Assembly: GCA_018267615.1 (NCBI GenBank) | Contig: JAFDYD010000009.1 | Span: forward strand, 72,541-136,540 | Length of the DNA: 64,000 nt | From: Bacteroidota bacterium | GTDB lineage: Bacteria; Bacteroidota; Bacteroidia; Chitinophagales; Chitinophagaceae | Reading direction: 5' to 3' | Shown here: piece by piece, positions 43,205-53,000 of the stretch | Position numbering within the stretch: the stretch's first letter is position 1 | Layout: every line of letters starts with the position of its first letter | The notes under the pieces: generated by a model | Seen by the model: the letters and a program-made list of their open reading frames with translations, nothing else | The model's database searches: none | Told to the model about the DNA's origin: nothing | Position numbers and translations under genes: made by a program

Positions 43205-45205
43205 ATGATATTTCTGATCTATATCATCAAAATGACATTGATATCGGGATTGCTTTATAGCTATTATTGGTTTTTTCTGCGAAACAAGCGATTCCATCTT
43301 TATAACAGATTTTATTTGTTGAGTATTCCTGTCATAGCTGCAATACTCCCGCTATTAAAAATCCCACTCCCGTTCGCCGGTATTATCGGCGATAATAATG
43401 CGATCCATTTATTAAGAGTGAGCAGCGGCGATTGGGAAGATGCAGTTACAATTACTGCACACAAAAACTTTCTCCAAATATTTTTGAACTGGCAAAATCT
43501 GGGTTTTTGTATTTATGCATCAGGTATCATTATTCTGTTGATATCATTCTTCAGATCGTTATCATACATTATTAAGATCGCTAAACGCTATCCCGTTGAA
43601 CATATCAACGACATTTATTTTTTTCAAACCAATGAGCCAGGCACACCATTTTCATTTTTCAAACAGATATTCTGGAACAGGAAACTGAATATAGAAAGCG
43701 CAGAAGGGCAACAAATTTTTCGTCACGAATTGTATCATGTACGTCAAAAACATTCCGCAGATATTTTGATGCTTGAATTTGTAACAATGCTGACATGGTT
43801 CAATCCTTTCATTTATCTCATCAAGAGGGAAATAAAAGCAATTCATGAATTTCTCGCTGATGAATATGCTATCTCGGACAATAACAGGTATGCATACGCG
43901 GAATTGCTGATCACGCAATCTATCCGTCATAAACAATCACAAATGCTCAATCCATTTTTTCATAACCAAATAAAACGTCGTATTACCATGATCACAAAAT
44001 TCAAAAATCCGAAAAACAATTACCTAAGCAGATTGATGATCCTGCCTGTGTTATTTATTTTATTCTGCGCCTTCGCTATTAAAACAAGTCACAAGAATCT
44101 ATTCATACCAAAGGCAAAAACGATTACGGTCGTTATCGACGCCGGACATGGAGGCATCGATCCCGGCGCCAACAACGGTCGTGTGTATGAAAAGGATATC
44201 GCCCTGAAAATTTCAAAGAAAATCCAGGAACTTTCCAAGGACTATAATGTACATGTTGTAATGACAAGAGAAAAAGATGAATTGCCGGGTGGCGCAAATA
44301 GTATTAAAGAAGGGCTGGAAAACAGAACCAATATCGCTGTTAAAAACAAAGCGGATCTATTTGTTTCGATACATTTAAACAATACGACTAATTCAACCGA
44401 AAGCGGATTCGCGTTTTATATCGCGGATAATGATACAGAACTTTCAGGAAAAAATGTAAAACTGGGTTCAATCCTATCCGAAGAAATAAAAAAAGATTAT
44501 GGAGTTGCCAATGAAATCACAAAAGTAAATCACGGCGTAGCAGTGTTGACTCATTCTTCCATACCTGCAATCATTGTTGAATGCGGATTTATTTCAAACA
44601 CCAAAGATCTTTCATATATCAGCGACGAAAAAAATCAGGAAACAATTGCTAAAGATATTTTGGATGGAATTGTAAAATTCAGCCAAACCAATACTTCAAT
44701 ACTAAATTCGAATATTTCTCAGCATGGCGGCGATACACTTTCTCCGATGGAAATGATTAAACCGGAAGATATAAAAGAAATTAGTGTACTTGAGGATAAG
44801 AAAACAGTGAAGGTAAAACTCAAGAATGGTGACAGTGTTTTCGTTAAAGATGTTGCATTCAAAACAACGCCGCAGCCAAAGCAACCTATTTTTACCAAAG
44901 TAGAAATTGAGCCTGAATTCCCTGGTGGACAAGACGCCTGGAAAAATTATCTCGTCAAAAACCTTCATTATCCTAATGCAGCAGTTAATAAAGAAATTCA
45001 GGGCGACGTACTGGCACAATTTGTAGTGGATATGGAAGGAAATGTGAGCGATATCAAAATTGTAAGCGGTCCTGAAGAGTTAAGAGCCGAAACAATCCGG
45101 ATCATCAGAGAAAGCGGCAAATGGGTACCCGCCATGCAAAATGGAAAGAACGTAACTTGTTATAAAAGGCAACCGATAAAATACAGACTGGAACGACAAG
45201 GATAA
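43205..45205 (+). CDS. Fused BlaR1-like M56 peptidase, N-acetylmuramoyl-L-alanine amidase and TonB C-terminal domain
   Basis: A 666-residue membrane protein. Residues 1-270 are BlaR1-like, with membrane helices and an M56 zinc site: HELYH (174-178) and a third ligand in HEFLADEYA (Glu215 or Glu220). A helix near 274-295 (LILPVLFILFCAFAI-like) leads outside. Residues about 305-495 form a complete amidase_3 domain: His315 (IDAGHGGIDPG), Glu329 (VYEKDIAL), His390 (SIHLNN) and catalytic Glu459 (IIVECGF). Residues about 562-666 are a TonB C-terminal domain (EFPGGQDAWKNYL, then YPNAAV). M56 plus TonB-C is common in Bacteroidota; the added cell-wall amidase is unusual. It should sense or cut peptidoglycan and relay to BlaI, encoded two bases upstream. 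Confidence 0.9.
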   Translation: MIFLIYIIKMTLISGLLYSYYWFFLRNKRFHLYNRFYLLSIPVIAAILPLLKIPLPFAGIIGDNNAIHLLRVSSGDWEDAVTITAHKNFLQIFLNWQNLGFCIYASGIIILLISFFRSLSYIIKIAKRYPVEHINDIYFFQTNEPGTPFSFFKQIFWNRKLNIESAEGQQIFRHELYHVRQKHSADILMLEFVTMLTWFNPFIYLIKREIKAIHEFLADEYAISDNNRYAYAELLITQSIRHKQSQMLNPFFHNQIKRRITMITKFKNPKNNYLSRLMILPVLFILFCAFAIKTSHKNLFIPKAKTITVVIDAGHGGIDPGANNGRVYEKDIALKISKKIQELSKDYNVHVVMTREKDELPGGANSIKEGLENRTNIAVKNKADLFVSIHLNNTTNSTESGFAFYIADNDTELSGKNVKLGSILSEEIKKDYGVANEITKVNHGVAVLTHSSIPAIIVECGFISNTKDLSYISDEKNQETIAKDILDGIVKFSQTNTSILNSNISQHGGDTLSPMEMIKPEDIKEISVLEDKKTVKVKLKNGDSVFVKDVAFKTTPQPKQPIFTKVEIEPEFPGGQDAWKNYLVKNLHYPNAAVNKEIQGDVLAQFVVDMEGNVSDIKIVSGPEELRAETIRIIRESGKWVPAMQNGKNVTCYKRQPIKYRLERQG

Positions 45206-45234
45206 CAAAAAAAGTTAGGCCAGATGATTTTCAG

Positions 45235-45282
45235 AATGCCGAATCAATGTTAGCAGATCAGAAAACTGCTGAATTCGGCATT
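45235..45282. terminator. Bidirectional hairpin between convergent genes
   Basis: AATGCCGAAT (45235-45244) faces ATTCGGCATT (45273-45282), with an inner stem AGCAG / CTGCT (45252-45256, 45266-45270). It lies midway between the stop codons of the M56-amidase gene and purM. A/T-rich flanks on both sides fit a terminator in either direction. Confidence 0.75.
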
Positions 45283-45292
45283 TCAATTTATT

Positions 45293-46456
45293 TCAATAAA
45301 CAATTTCCTCCGCGCCGACCTTTAATACCAATTCTTTTTTCCCTTCACCCTCTACTCTTCCAACAATTTTTGCATCAATATTAAATTCTTTTGAAACTTT
45401 TATTATATCCGCGGCAGAAGAAGAATCTGTAAAAACCTCCATGCGATGTCCCATATTAAATACCTGGTACATCTCACGGTTATCTGCATGCGAAGATTGC
45501 TGAATAAGTTTGAATATCGTAGGAGGCTCGAACAGATTATCCTTAACAACCCGAAAATCTTTTGGTAAATACTTCATGCATTTTGTTTGTCCACCGCCGC
45601 TGCAATGAACCAGCCCATGAATTTTGTCGAAGTGATTTTCAAAAAGCGCTTTCATAACGGGCGCGTATGTACGTGTGGGACTTAATAGAAGTTTACCGAC
45701 TGACAAAGATTCACCTTGCAATTCATCTGTCATTTTGTGTGGACCGATATAGACAACATGATCATCCAACATGGTATCATATGATTCGTGAAAACGCGCG
45801 CCATAGGTTTTGTGTAACACATCATGTCTGGCGCTGGTTAACCCATTACTGCCAATCCCGCTATTATATTCCGTTTCGTAACTGGCTTGTCCGAAACTCG
45901 CAAGTCCTACAATTACATCACCACTGCTTATTTTATCATTGGTGATTAATTTTTCTTTTGGCCAGCGTGCGGTCATTGTCCCGTTCACGGCTATCGTTCT
46001 CACAACATCACCTACATCCGCGGTTTCGCCACCAAGAAACTGAATATTCACGCCAAATTTTTTTAATTCGTCGAAGAAATTTTGTGTGCCATTAATAACA
46101 GATTCCAAAACTCCGCCGGGAATAATTCTTTTATTGCGATCGATGGTGGAAGAGAAAAGAAAATTATCGGTAATACCTACGCACAAAAGATCATCCAGGT
46201 TCATAGCCACAGCATCTTTCGCTATACCTTCCCACACGCTGATATCATCGGTCTCTTTCCAATACAAATAAGCGAGAATGGTTTTTGTACCGGCACCATC
46301 CGCATGCATTAGGTTCACCCATTTTTCATCCTTTCCAAGATAATCAGGATAGATTTTGCAAAATGCATGAGGATATAAACCCTTATCCAGTTTTTCGGTT
46401 GCTTTATGAACTTCTTCTTTCTGGGCAGAAACGCCACGCTCGGAATAAAGAGACAT
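45293..46456 (-). CDS. purM: Phosphoribosylformylglycinamidine cyclo-ligase (AIR synthetase)
   Basis: PurM makes aminoimidazole ribonucleotide from FGAM with ATP, the fifth step of purine synthesis. The family motifs HADGAGTKT, AMNLDDLLCVG, LGGETADVGD and HCSGGGQTKCM are present in 387 residues. This is the longer Bacteroidota-type PurM with a modified ATP loop. The frame is open to a GTG at 46480, but the ATG at 46456 (MSLYSERGVSAQKEE) agrees with relatives. Its promoter region is the left arm of the perfect inverted repeat at 46482-46664. Confidence 0.92.
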   Translation of the reverse strand: MSLYSERGVSAQKEEVHKATEKLDKGLYPHAFCKIYPDYLGKDEKWVNLMHADGAGTKTILAYLYWKETDDISVWEGIAKDAVAMNLDDLLCVGITDNFLFSSTIDRNKRIIPGGVLESVINGTQNFFDELKKFGVNIQFLGGETADVGDVVRTIAVNGTMTARWPKEKLITNDKISSGDVIVGLASFGQASYETEYNSGIGSNGLTSARHDVLHKTYGARFHESYDTMLDDHVVYIGPHKMTDELQGESLSVGKLLLSPTRTYAPVMKALFENHFDKIHGLVHCSGGGQTKCMKYLPKDFRVVKDNLFEPPTIFKLIQQSSHADNREMYQVFNMGHRMEVFTDSSSAADIIKVSKEFNIDAKIVGRVEGEGKKELVLKVGAEEIVY

Positions 46457-46481
46457 TGAATGAATGTTGATTTGATTCACG

Positions 46482-46664
46482 AAAATAAGAGGAACTTCTG
46501 ATTTGAATGATTAAAATGATTTGCTATGTGTCGACATCCGGTAGCCATCAGCCATAGTAAATCATGTTAATCATTCAAATTAGAAGATCCCTTTATTAAT
46601 TCAATCGCATATCCCCACATAGCAAATCATTTTAATCATTCAAATCAGAAGTTCCTCTTATTTT
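46482..46664. repeat. Perfect 49-bp inverted repeat between divergent purM and ribF, with promoter-like outer ends
   Basis: Arms 46482-46530 and 46616-46664 are exactly complementary over 49 bp. A third, degenerate copy of the right arm lies at about 46552-46595 (ATAGTAAATCATGTTAATCA). The words AACTTCTGAT, GAATGATTAAAATGATTTGC and CTATGTG tie it to 26449 and 37983. The right end merges with TATTTTTG, the -7 box of ribF, and the left end mirrors it toward purM (TATTTTCG). Confidence 0.93.
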
Positions 46665-46666
46665 TG
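46659..46666 (+). promoter_or_regulatory. Promoter -7 box of ribF
   Basis: TATTTTTG matches TAnnTTTG exactly; transcription would begin near 46670, nine bases before the ATG at 46679. The first six bases belong to the inverted repeat arm. The TTG at 46664, an alternative start codon, lies inside this box and is therefore rejected. Confidence 0.5.
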
Positions 46667-46678
46667 CTCCACTTTACT

Positions 46679-47638
46679 ATGCAGGTTCACAGGAATTCCG
46701 ATGATCTAAATTTTAATAATGCCGTAATCACCATTGGCACTTTTGACGGTGTTCATACCGGACATCAACAGGTGATTGAACAACTAAAAACCGAGGCAGC
46801 TAAAATAAAAGGTGAGACGGCGATCATCACTTTCGACCCTCATCCAAGAAAAATAGTGAACAGTGCGTTAGGCATCAAACTCATCAACACAACCGACGAG
46901 AAAATAGAGTTACTGGCCAAAAAAGGTGTCGATCATCTCATCGTTGTTCCTTTTACAGATGCTTTCTCGAAGTTAACGGCAGAAGAATATGTGAGCGAGT
47001 TCCTGATCAAAAAATTTCACCCCCATACTATTATTATCGGTTATGATCATCGCTTTGGCGCTGGCCGTAAGGGCGATTACCATCTACTCGAAGAACTCTG
47101 CGAAACATTTAATTATGAATTGCGGGAAATTCCTGTTCATTTGCTGGATACTATTTCTGTGAGCTCAACCCGTATTCGTGAAGCAATTTCAACCGGTAAT
47201 ATGGAAGTTGCCAATGAACTCTTGGGATATCCGTTCTTTTTTGAAGGAATAGTTGTGGAAGGAAATAAATTGGGAAGAAAGATCGGGTATCCAACAGCAA
47301 ATTTGAATATCGGCAATGATGAAAAATTAATTCCCGGAGACGGGGTATATGCAGTGGAGATAGAAATAAAAGATCCAGAATTGAAAATCGAGGGTCGCAC
47401 AATTTTTCGGGGCATGATGAATATCGGTTTTCGCCCCACTGTTGATGGATCGAAAAGAATGATTGAAGTGAACATCTTTAATTTCGATAAAGATATTTAC
47501 GGCAAAATAGTTCGCGTGCATGTAAAGAAGTTTCTCCGCGGCGAACAAAAATTCAGTGGATTGGATGCCTTGAAAGAACAATTAGCGAACGATAAGAGGG
47601 AGAGTCTGGCTTATTTTGAAAAAAGATCGAGGAATTAG
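46679..47638 (+). CDS. ribF: Bifunctional riboflavin kinase/FAD synthetase
   Basis: RibF phosphorylates riboflavin to FMN and adenylates FMN to FAD. The N-terminal FAD synthetase nucleotidyl-transferase domain has TIGTFDGVHTGHQQ, TFDPHPRK and SSTRIREA; the C-terminal riboflavin kinase domain has GRKIGYPTANL and the catalytic-Glu segment RMIEVNIFNFD. 319 residues from the ATG at 46679 is standard. It is divergent from purM across a perfect inverted repeat and converges on holA across another. Confidence 0.96.
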   Translation: MQVHRNSDDLNFNNAVITIGTFDGVHTGHQQVIEQLKTEAAKIKGETAIITFDPHPRKIVNSALGIKLINTTDEKIELLAKKGVDHLIVVPFTDAFSKLTAEEYVSEFLIKKFHPHTIIIGYDHRFGAGRKGDYHLLEELCETFNYELREIPVHLLDTISVSSTRIREAISTGNMEVANELLGYPFFFEGIVVEGNKLGRKIGYPTANLNIGNDEKLIPGDGVYAVEIEIKDPELKIEGRTIFRGMMNIGFRPTVDGSKRMIEVNIFNFDKDIYGKIVRVHVKKFLRGEQKFSGLDALKEQLANDKRESLAYFEKRSRN

Positions 47639-47735
47639 TTGAAAGGTTGATTCTTTGCGCTTTTGCGTCTTTGCGTGAAAAATCTTCACGCAAAGACGCA
47701 AAACCGCAAAGAATCAACCGTTCAACATTTCAACC
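47631..47735. terminator. Inverted repeat, CTTTGCG words, between convergent ribF and holA
   Basis: Arms 47645-47678 and 47686-47719 pair over 34 bp with one mismatch around a 7-nt loop. After a small bulge the stem continues with GGAATTAGTTGAAA facing TTTCAACCAATTCC, which includes the ribF stop TAG. The CTTTGCG words match the element at 28231-28294. Probable shared terminator. Confidence 0.9.
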
Positions 47736-47744
47736 AATTCCTCC

Positions 47745-48743
47745 TCACATCACCATCTTAATTACCATTTCCTTTAACAAAGAAGCCTGATCGGTTGCAA
47801 CGCTGTTGACACCGATACTTTTCAAATTGTATTGATGCAATAATAATAGTGCGTTTTCAACTCCCGCATAATTGTAATTTTTCACGGCGACCATATAATC
47901 CCGGATAAAATAAGGATTCACACCAATACTTGCAGCGAGTGCCTTTTCGTCGCTACCAGATTGTCCAAACAACATATAAGCCTTGCTAAAAAAATTGTAA
48001 AGTGAAGGAAGTATAAGTTGTATAGGGGCCGCCTTTGGATTACTTTCAAAATATTGAATGATGCGCAAAGCCTTGGGAACATCTTTTCGAGACAGCGCAT
48101 CTTGCAATTCGAACACATTATACTCCTTGCTGACGCCTACATATTGTTCGATATCATCCTCCGTTATATTCTTTCTGTTGCCGAGGTTAATCAATATTTT
48201 ATCAATTTCATTATCGATCCTGGCCAGATCATTACCAATATGATCAATCAACAACATCAATGCTTTTTGGGTGATCGTGTGTCCCTTTGACTTTATAAGA
48301 TCGCTTGTCCATTCCGGCAATTGATTCTCATACATCTTTTTTGTGGACAGCAATTCGCCTTTTTCTTTTAGCAGCTTAGCCAATCGACTTCGACCATCCA
48401 CCTTCTTTTCTTTATAAGAAACGATAAAAATTGTTGAGGCTAGGGGGTTTTGAATATACGGCTCGAGCTTGTCGATATCTTTCATCTGCTGAGCCTCCTT
48501 TAATAATACCACCTGCTTTTCAGCGAACATCGGGTAGCGACGGCACGCATTGACCACTGCCGGCCAATCCGCATCCTTGCCATAAAAAATAGTCAGGTTA
48601 AAGGCCTTTTCAGTTTCAGGCAAGATGGAATGTTCGGCGTAATCCATCAACTGATTGATATAATATTCTTCCTCTCCTTCGAACCAATAGATGGGTTTGA
48701 AGACTCCCTTTTTCCAATCATTTATAATTTTTTCAACCGTCAA
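47745..48743 (-). CDS. holA: DNA polymerase III subunit delta
   Basis: The delta subunit opens the beta sliding clamp as part of the clamp-loader complex. The start IYWFEGEEEYYINQLMDYAE is the characteristic beginning of the family (P-loop-like but without Walker function), followed by IFIVSYKEKKVDGRSRLAK and the C-terminal collar helices (LLHQYNLKSIGV). 332 residues is normal. It is divergent from the coiled-coil gene with about 190 bp between them; no perfect promoter box was recognised. Confidence 0.92.
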   Translation of the reverse strand: MTVEKIINDWKKGVFKPIYWFEGEEEYYINQLMDYAEHSILPETEKAFNLTIFYGKDADWPAVVNACRRYPMFAEKQVVLLKEAQQMKDIDKLEPYIQNPLASTIFIVSYKEKKVDGRSRLAKLLKEKGELLSTKKMYENQLPEWTSDLIKSKGHTITQKALMLLIDHIGNDLARIDNEIDKILINLGNRKNITEDDIEQYVGVSKEYNVFELQDALSRKDVPKALRIIQYFESNPKAAPIQLILPSLYNFFSKAYMLFGQSGSDEKALAASIGVNPYFIRDYMVAVKNYNYAGVENALLLLHQYNLKSIGVNSVATDQASLLKEMVIKMVM

Positions 48744-48936
48744 ATCTTGAATTTTGCTGCAATATAAGGCAGAATGAGTTCAGTCCGGTCCTCGTATTTA
48801 AAGCCCTAAATCACTGGAAAACCGCGATTTAAAGGCAATTTTAAAAATTGGCATAGATTTCGCATAACATGGAGCTGTAGCCTTTTACTAACCCTAACAG
48901 GCAAAACTTAAACCATCAAAACAAAATAACAAAACC

Positions 48937-49914
48937 ATGAGTACAACCAATTATCCATCAGCTACTCCTCAGAGTCAGCCCCCAAGAAAGGATTTTAAAA
49001 ACCTTATAATCGGTATCCTCGCTGCGGGTTTTCTTGGAACCTGGGGCTATTTGTTGTGGAATAATAACAAACAAGAACAAGTTCAGCAACAGCAGCAAAC
49101 TCAGATTGCTAAAGTAACTGACGAAAAAGGCCAATTGCAGAAAAATTTTGATGATGCATTGGTTAGATTGGATTCATTAACTGGCAGCAACAACAAAATG
49201 CAGACTTCGTTGAATGAACGTCAGACTGAAATCGGAAAGTTGAAAAACCAAATCCGTGGCATCCTGAAAAAAGAAAAATTAACTGAAGCTGAAAAGAAGA
49301 AAGCAGACGATTTGATTAAAGAATTAAACGATAAGATCAGCAACCTCGAACAGGAAGTTGCACGTTTAACTACAGAAAATCAGCAATTGACTGCAGATAA
49401 AACTCAGTTGACTCAGGAAAAAGAAAAATTGACTACAGACCTGCAAACTACAACTACAGCTAAGCAGGATCTTGAAAAGAAAGTGGACATCGCATCTACT
49501 TTGAATGCATCCAATATCAGCGTTACTCCAATTCACGATAAAAAGAATGGTAAAGAAAAAGTTACTACTTCTGCGAAAAGAGTAGACAAACTGGTAATAG
49601 CATTTGACGTAAATAACCGCATCGCTCAAACAGGACAAACAGATGTATATGTTTGTATCACTGGTCCAGATGGAAAACCAATTTCTGTACCTGCATTGGG
49701 TTCAGGAACTTTCACAAGCCGCGATGAAGGTGACAAAGTTTACACTGCAAAAGTTCCGGTAGATATCGAAGCTGGTAAAACAAAATCAGTTCAGTTTGCT
49801 TGGAAACAAAATACAGATTTCGTAAAAGGTGATTACAAAATTGAAATCTACCACAACGGTTTCAAAATTGGCGAAGGCACAAGAACTTTGAAAAAAGGCG
49901 GAATCTTCGGTTAG
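48937..49914 (+). CDS. Membrane-anchored coiled-coil protein, function unknown
   Basis: A 325-residue protein not assigned to a function. A Pro/Gln-rich N-terminus (about 1-20) precedes one membrane helix (about 22-43, LIIGILAAGFLGTWGYLLW). Residues about 45-190 are a continuous coiled coil rich in Gln, Lys and Glu with heptad repeats (LEQEVARLTTENQQLTADK). The C-terminus (about 195-325) is a beta-rich domain (RVDKLVIAFDVNNRIAQTG, GDYKIEIYHNGFKIGEGT), expected in the periplasm. The layout resembles envelope spacers or cell-division regulators, and homologues are common in Bacteroidota. Codon use looks even and A/T-leaning, as in well-expressed genes. Confidence 0.8.
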   Translation: MSTTNYPSATPQSQPPRKDFKNLIIGILAAGFLGTWGYLLWNNNKQEQVQQQQQTQIAKVTDEKGQLQKNFDDALVRLDSLTGSNNKMQTSLNERQTEIGKLKNQIRGILKKEKLTEAEKKKADDLIKELNDKISNLEQEVARLTTENQQLTADKTQLTQEKEKLTTDLQTTTTAKQDLEKKVDIASTLNASNISVTPIHDKKNGKEKVTTSAKRVDKLVIAFDVNNRIAQTGQTDVYVCITGPDGKPISVPALGSGTFTSRDEGDKVYTAKVPVDIEAGKTKSVQFAWKQNTDFVKGDYKIEIYHNGFKIGEGTRTLKKGGIFG

Positions 49915-49936
49915 TATAAACAACCATTGATATAAT

Positions 49937-49970
49937 AAAAAGCCGGAAGTAATCTTCCGGTTTTTTGTTT
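49937..49970 (+). terminator. Intrinsic terminator (bidirectional)
   Basis: AAAAAGCCGGAAG and CTTCCGGTTTTTT form a stem with a 4-nt loop, followed by T-rich DNA (TTTTTTGTTTTTC) on the plus strand and an A-run on the other side. It lies 23 nt after the coiled-coil gene stop and can also serve the convergent outer-membrane protein gene. Confidence 0.93.
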
Positions 49971-50020
49971 TTCGTCTAAGGCAATGCGTGATTGCCACGA
50001 CTAAATTTTCAATTCCTATT

Positions 50021-53000
50021 TTATAATAACGCACGTAGCGAAGCCCTGCCTGTATGTATCGTCTTCCCTTCACCTGGCTTGCGTCCCTCATATTGAATAC
50101 TCATTTCAAGATTTGATCCAAGCTTTTTGGTGAGATCAATATTCCATAAATAATTTTTACCGGGCAGCAGTCCGTCCAGTATCACATAACTCACTGTAGA
50201 ATTCGTGAGTCCGTCATATTTGATATCACTATAGGTGAATTTGCCTTGCAGAGATGTATTCAGAAGAATATTATATTTTATATCGGTATTGATTGAATTC
50301 GATAAATATTTTTCTCCTCCATAATCCGGCGAATTTTTCTTGTCAGTGTATTTATATCCCAAAGTAATTCGCAAACTGCTTTTTCTGGTAAAACTAATGT
50401 CCGGTTCAATCGAATACTGATTAATATTATAATTACTGTTGTCAAAATTTTTACTAGTGGTGAACAGCTGATTTGTCCCTTTTCGTAAAACTGCGTTCAA
50501 TAAGAATGATCTCGACAAGCTTAGTCGTGATCGGAGATTCCACTCATTTAACATCTGCGTTTGATATCCGTAAGTCAACAACGTTTTGTTGCTGTTCTTT
50601 GTATTGTTGATGTCGAAACCCCATTTGGGATTTGATTTATTAAAAGAAAATGTATTGACAAAAATTGCAGATCTTGTTATCAACGAGGTATCATTCAAAG
50701 GGCCCTTGAATGGATTTAATTGCACAAACCCACTCGACTGCTGTTTTTGATTTAGCTGTAAAGAAGATTGCAGGTAAATATTACTGAGCATTTTTTTCAA
50801 TCCTTTACTTTTTGGATTAATCAATGCACGCGGACTAATATTGACACTATAGTTAAAAGTATTATAATTGGCTTTGATAAATTCGTTCGTTGGAGTAAAC
50901 ACACGAATAAATTTCGCCTGATCGGCGAATTGTGCGATCACAAATTCATTCAATTGCTGTATGCCGTCATTATTCAAATCGATCCATGTGTACTGACCGG
51001 TACCAGCCGGGACCTCAATATAAGAGTACGCTCTTTTTTGTTCCTGCCCCGATCCTACTTCATACAACGCATTTCCAGTAAGCATTCCCTTCCATACGTT
51101 TATAAGATACTCAGCCCTTCCTAATAAACTCTGATCAGATTTTTGTGTAGTCAGATTTGAATTGATGACTTCAAGATTTCTGTACGTGCCATTAAACCGA
51201 AACTGGTGATGTTTGTTTTTCATGAAATCAACAGACAAATTTATATTCTGACTTCGATCACCTTTGATAAGACTTTTTCCATACGGATAGGAATTATTTC
51301 TGGTGAAAAATGTCAGCCCCCAATGATTGAGATTTTTTTCCGGAGATTTTAAATATACCTGGAGAATTTCAAAAGCATAACTTAGGTTCGATACATTGTC
51401 GGTAGACTTATCATGATTTTCATTTCGCTCAACAGAATAATTTAAACCGACCGTGTAGTTTTTCAAATGCGGGAAAGTCTTTGATATATCTATCGTCGGT
51501 CGCAGAAAATAACCTTTGCTGGTTGCGCTGTTCCCATTCGTCAAGCTAATTTGGTCTGTAAAACGCCAGCCTTTTAGGTCTACAAAATGTGAAAATGTAT
51601 TTCTTATTCCAGTAAAATTAGTACTTCGGTTATAACCAGACAGCTCATATCGCACGTTCGTCTTTTTGGTGTTGCTCAATTGAAATGCTGCGGAATAAAG
51701 TGTTTCATTGTCTGGCCCAAGAACAATCGGAAGACCCCAGTCTCGCAAGAATTCCACAGGACGTAAGCGTTCTATGGGTTGAAATCTCGCATCAACATAT
51801 TCATATGATAAATTTGTTGCTAATTGAGTCCCCTGTTTCGAAGATGCAAACGGATGCAAATTTTTCAATACAAACTTTGTCGCGTAACCATAATCGTTAG
51901 CCTTATCCAAATTAGAAAGTGTATTTACATCATACCTGCTTCCTGCAAAATCTGCGTTCAGCGTGGTGTTTTTGTTGATGGCATAATCGGCCCCGGCTGT
52001 AAATACCTGTTGCGTTTTTGGCGTAACCAGGAACTGCGCTGCTTCAAATTGACCTTGTTTCTGTCCATTGACCGGCGCTATCCACATATATACATTACCG
52101 TTAGCTCCGTTCTGAGAGGGTAAATAATCTCCATTTCCGGCCCCTACATCTGAAAAAGATAAATTGTAAAGCGTGACTTGTTTGTTATTGGAAAAAACAT
52201 AAACTGAATCATGCCTGAAAAATCCATTCGCATCCTGGTAGATTGTATCCATTTTTTGATACAGTATTTTCCCTGCCGATGGCGTATCGACTGGCGCAAA
52301 CGGATAGAATGCCCTGTTGACACTGTCTCCCAAAAGATTCAGGAATTTTCTTTGGTTTGGATCGAGTGTTTGGTTAATCGGTGAGTTTCTCGAATCACTA
52401 TTATTATATATTCCGAGGCGCAGCTTCAACTTATTGGAAAAATTCACTTCGTCGTAGAGATAGAGGTTCACATTGAGAAAATATTGATTGGAGTATTCGA
52501 ACTCAACCTGAATCCTGCTATCTTTTGTAATCATTCTCTTTGGCGTGAACCTGATCTCAGCAGTGTTGTAATTAATTACATAATCCTGGTCTTCGCCGCG
52601 TTGAAGTAATTGTCCATCGATAAATACTTTTTCAGTTCCTGCAAGCACAATAAAATACAACTCATTATTGGCGCCGGTTAAACGATAAGGGCCTTGGTTT
52701 GCCTCCTGTCCCTGGAAAACATTTCTTGTAAATTTTCCTTTTGCAACAGCGCCGCTCAATAATGCTTTGTTTGTAATATTTGGAGATATCTGCGTAGTAG
52801 TTTCGAAAGATGCTCCGCGCAATCGTTTATAGAAGTTGAGGAAATAATTTTGATTTTGACGCAGATCTATGTCGCCCATGCTCAGCGCCCAGTTTTTCTT
52901 TTTGAACTGAAGAAATATTCTGTCAAAATCATTCAACTCAGCCGTCGTTCCATCTGGCTGTATCGGAATATTATTATCGGTGATAGCTGCCGCGATTTCA

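Noticed and set aside
42837..45205. A beta-lactam resistance operon
   Set aside because: BlaI and an M56 peptidase are present but no beta-lactamase or penicillin-binding domain is found; the sensor is an amidase, so a resistance call is not supported.
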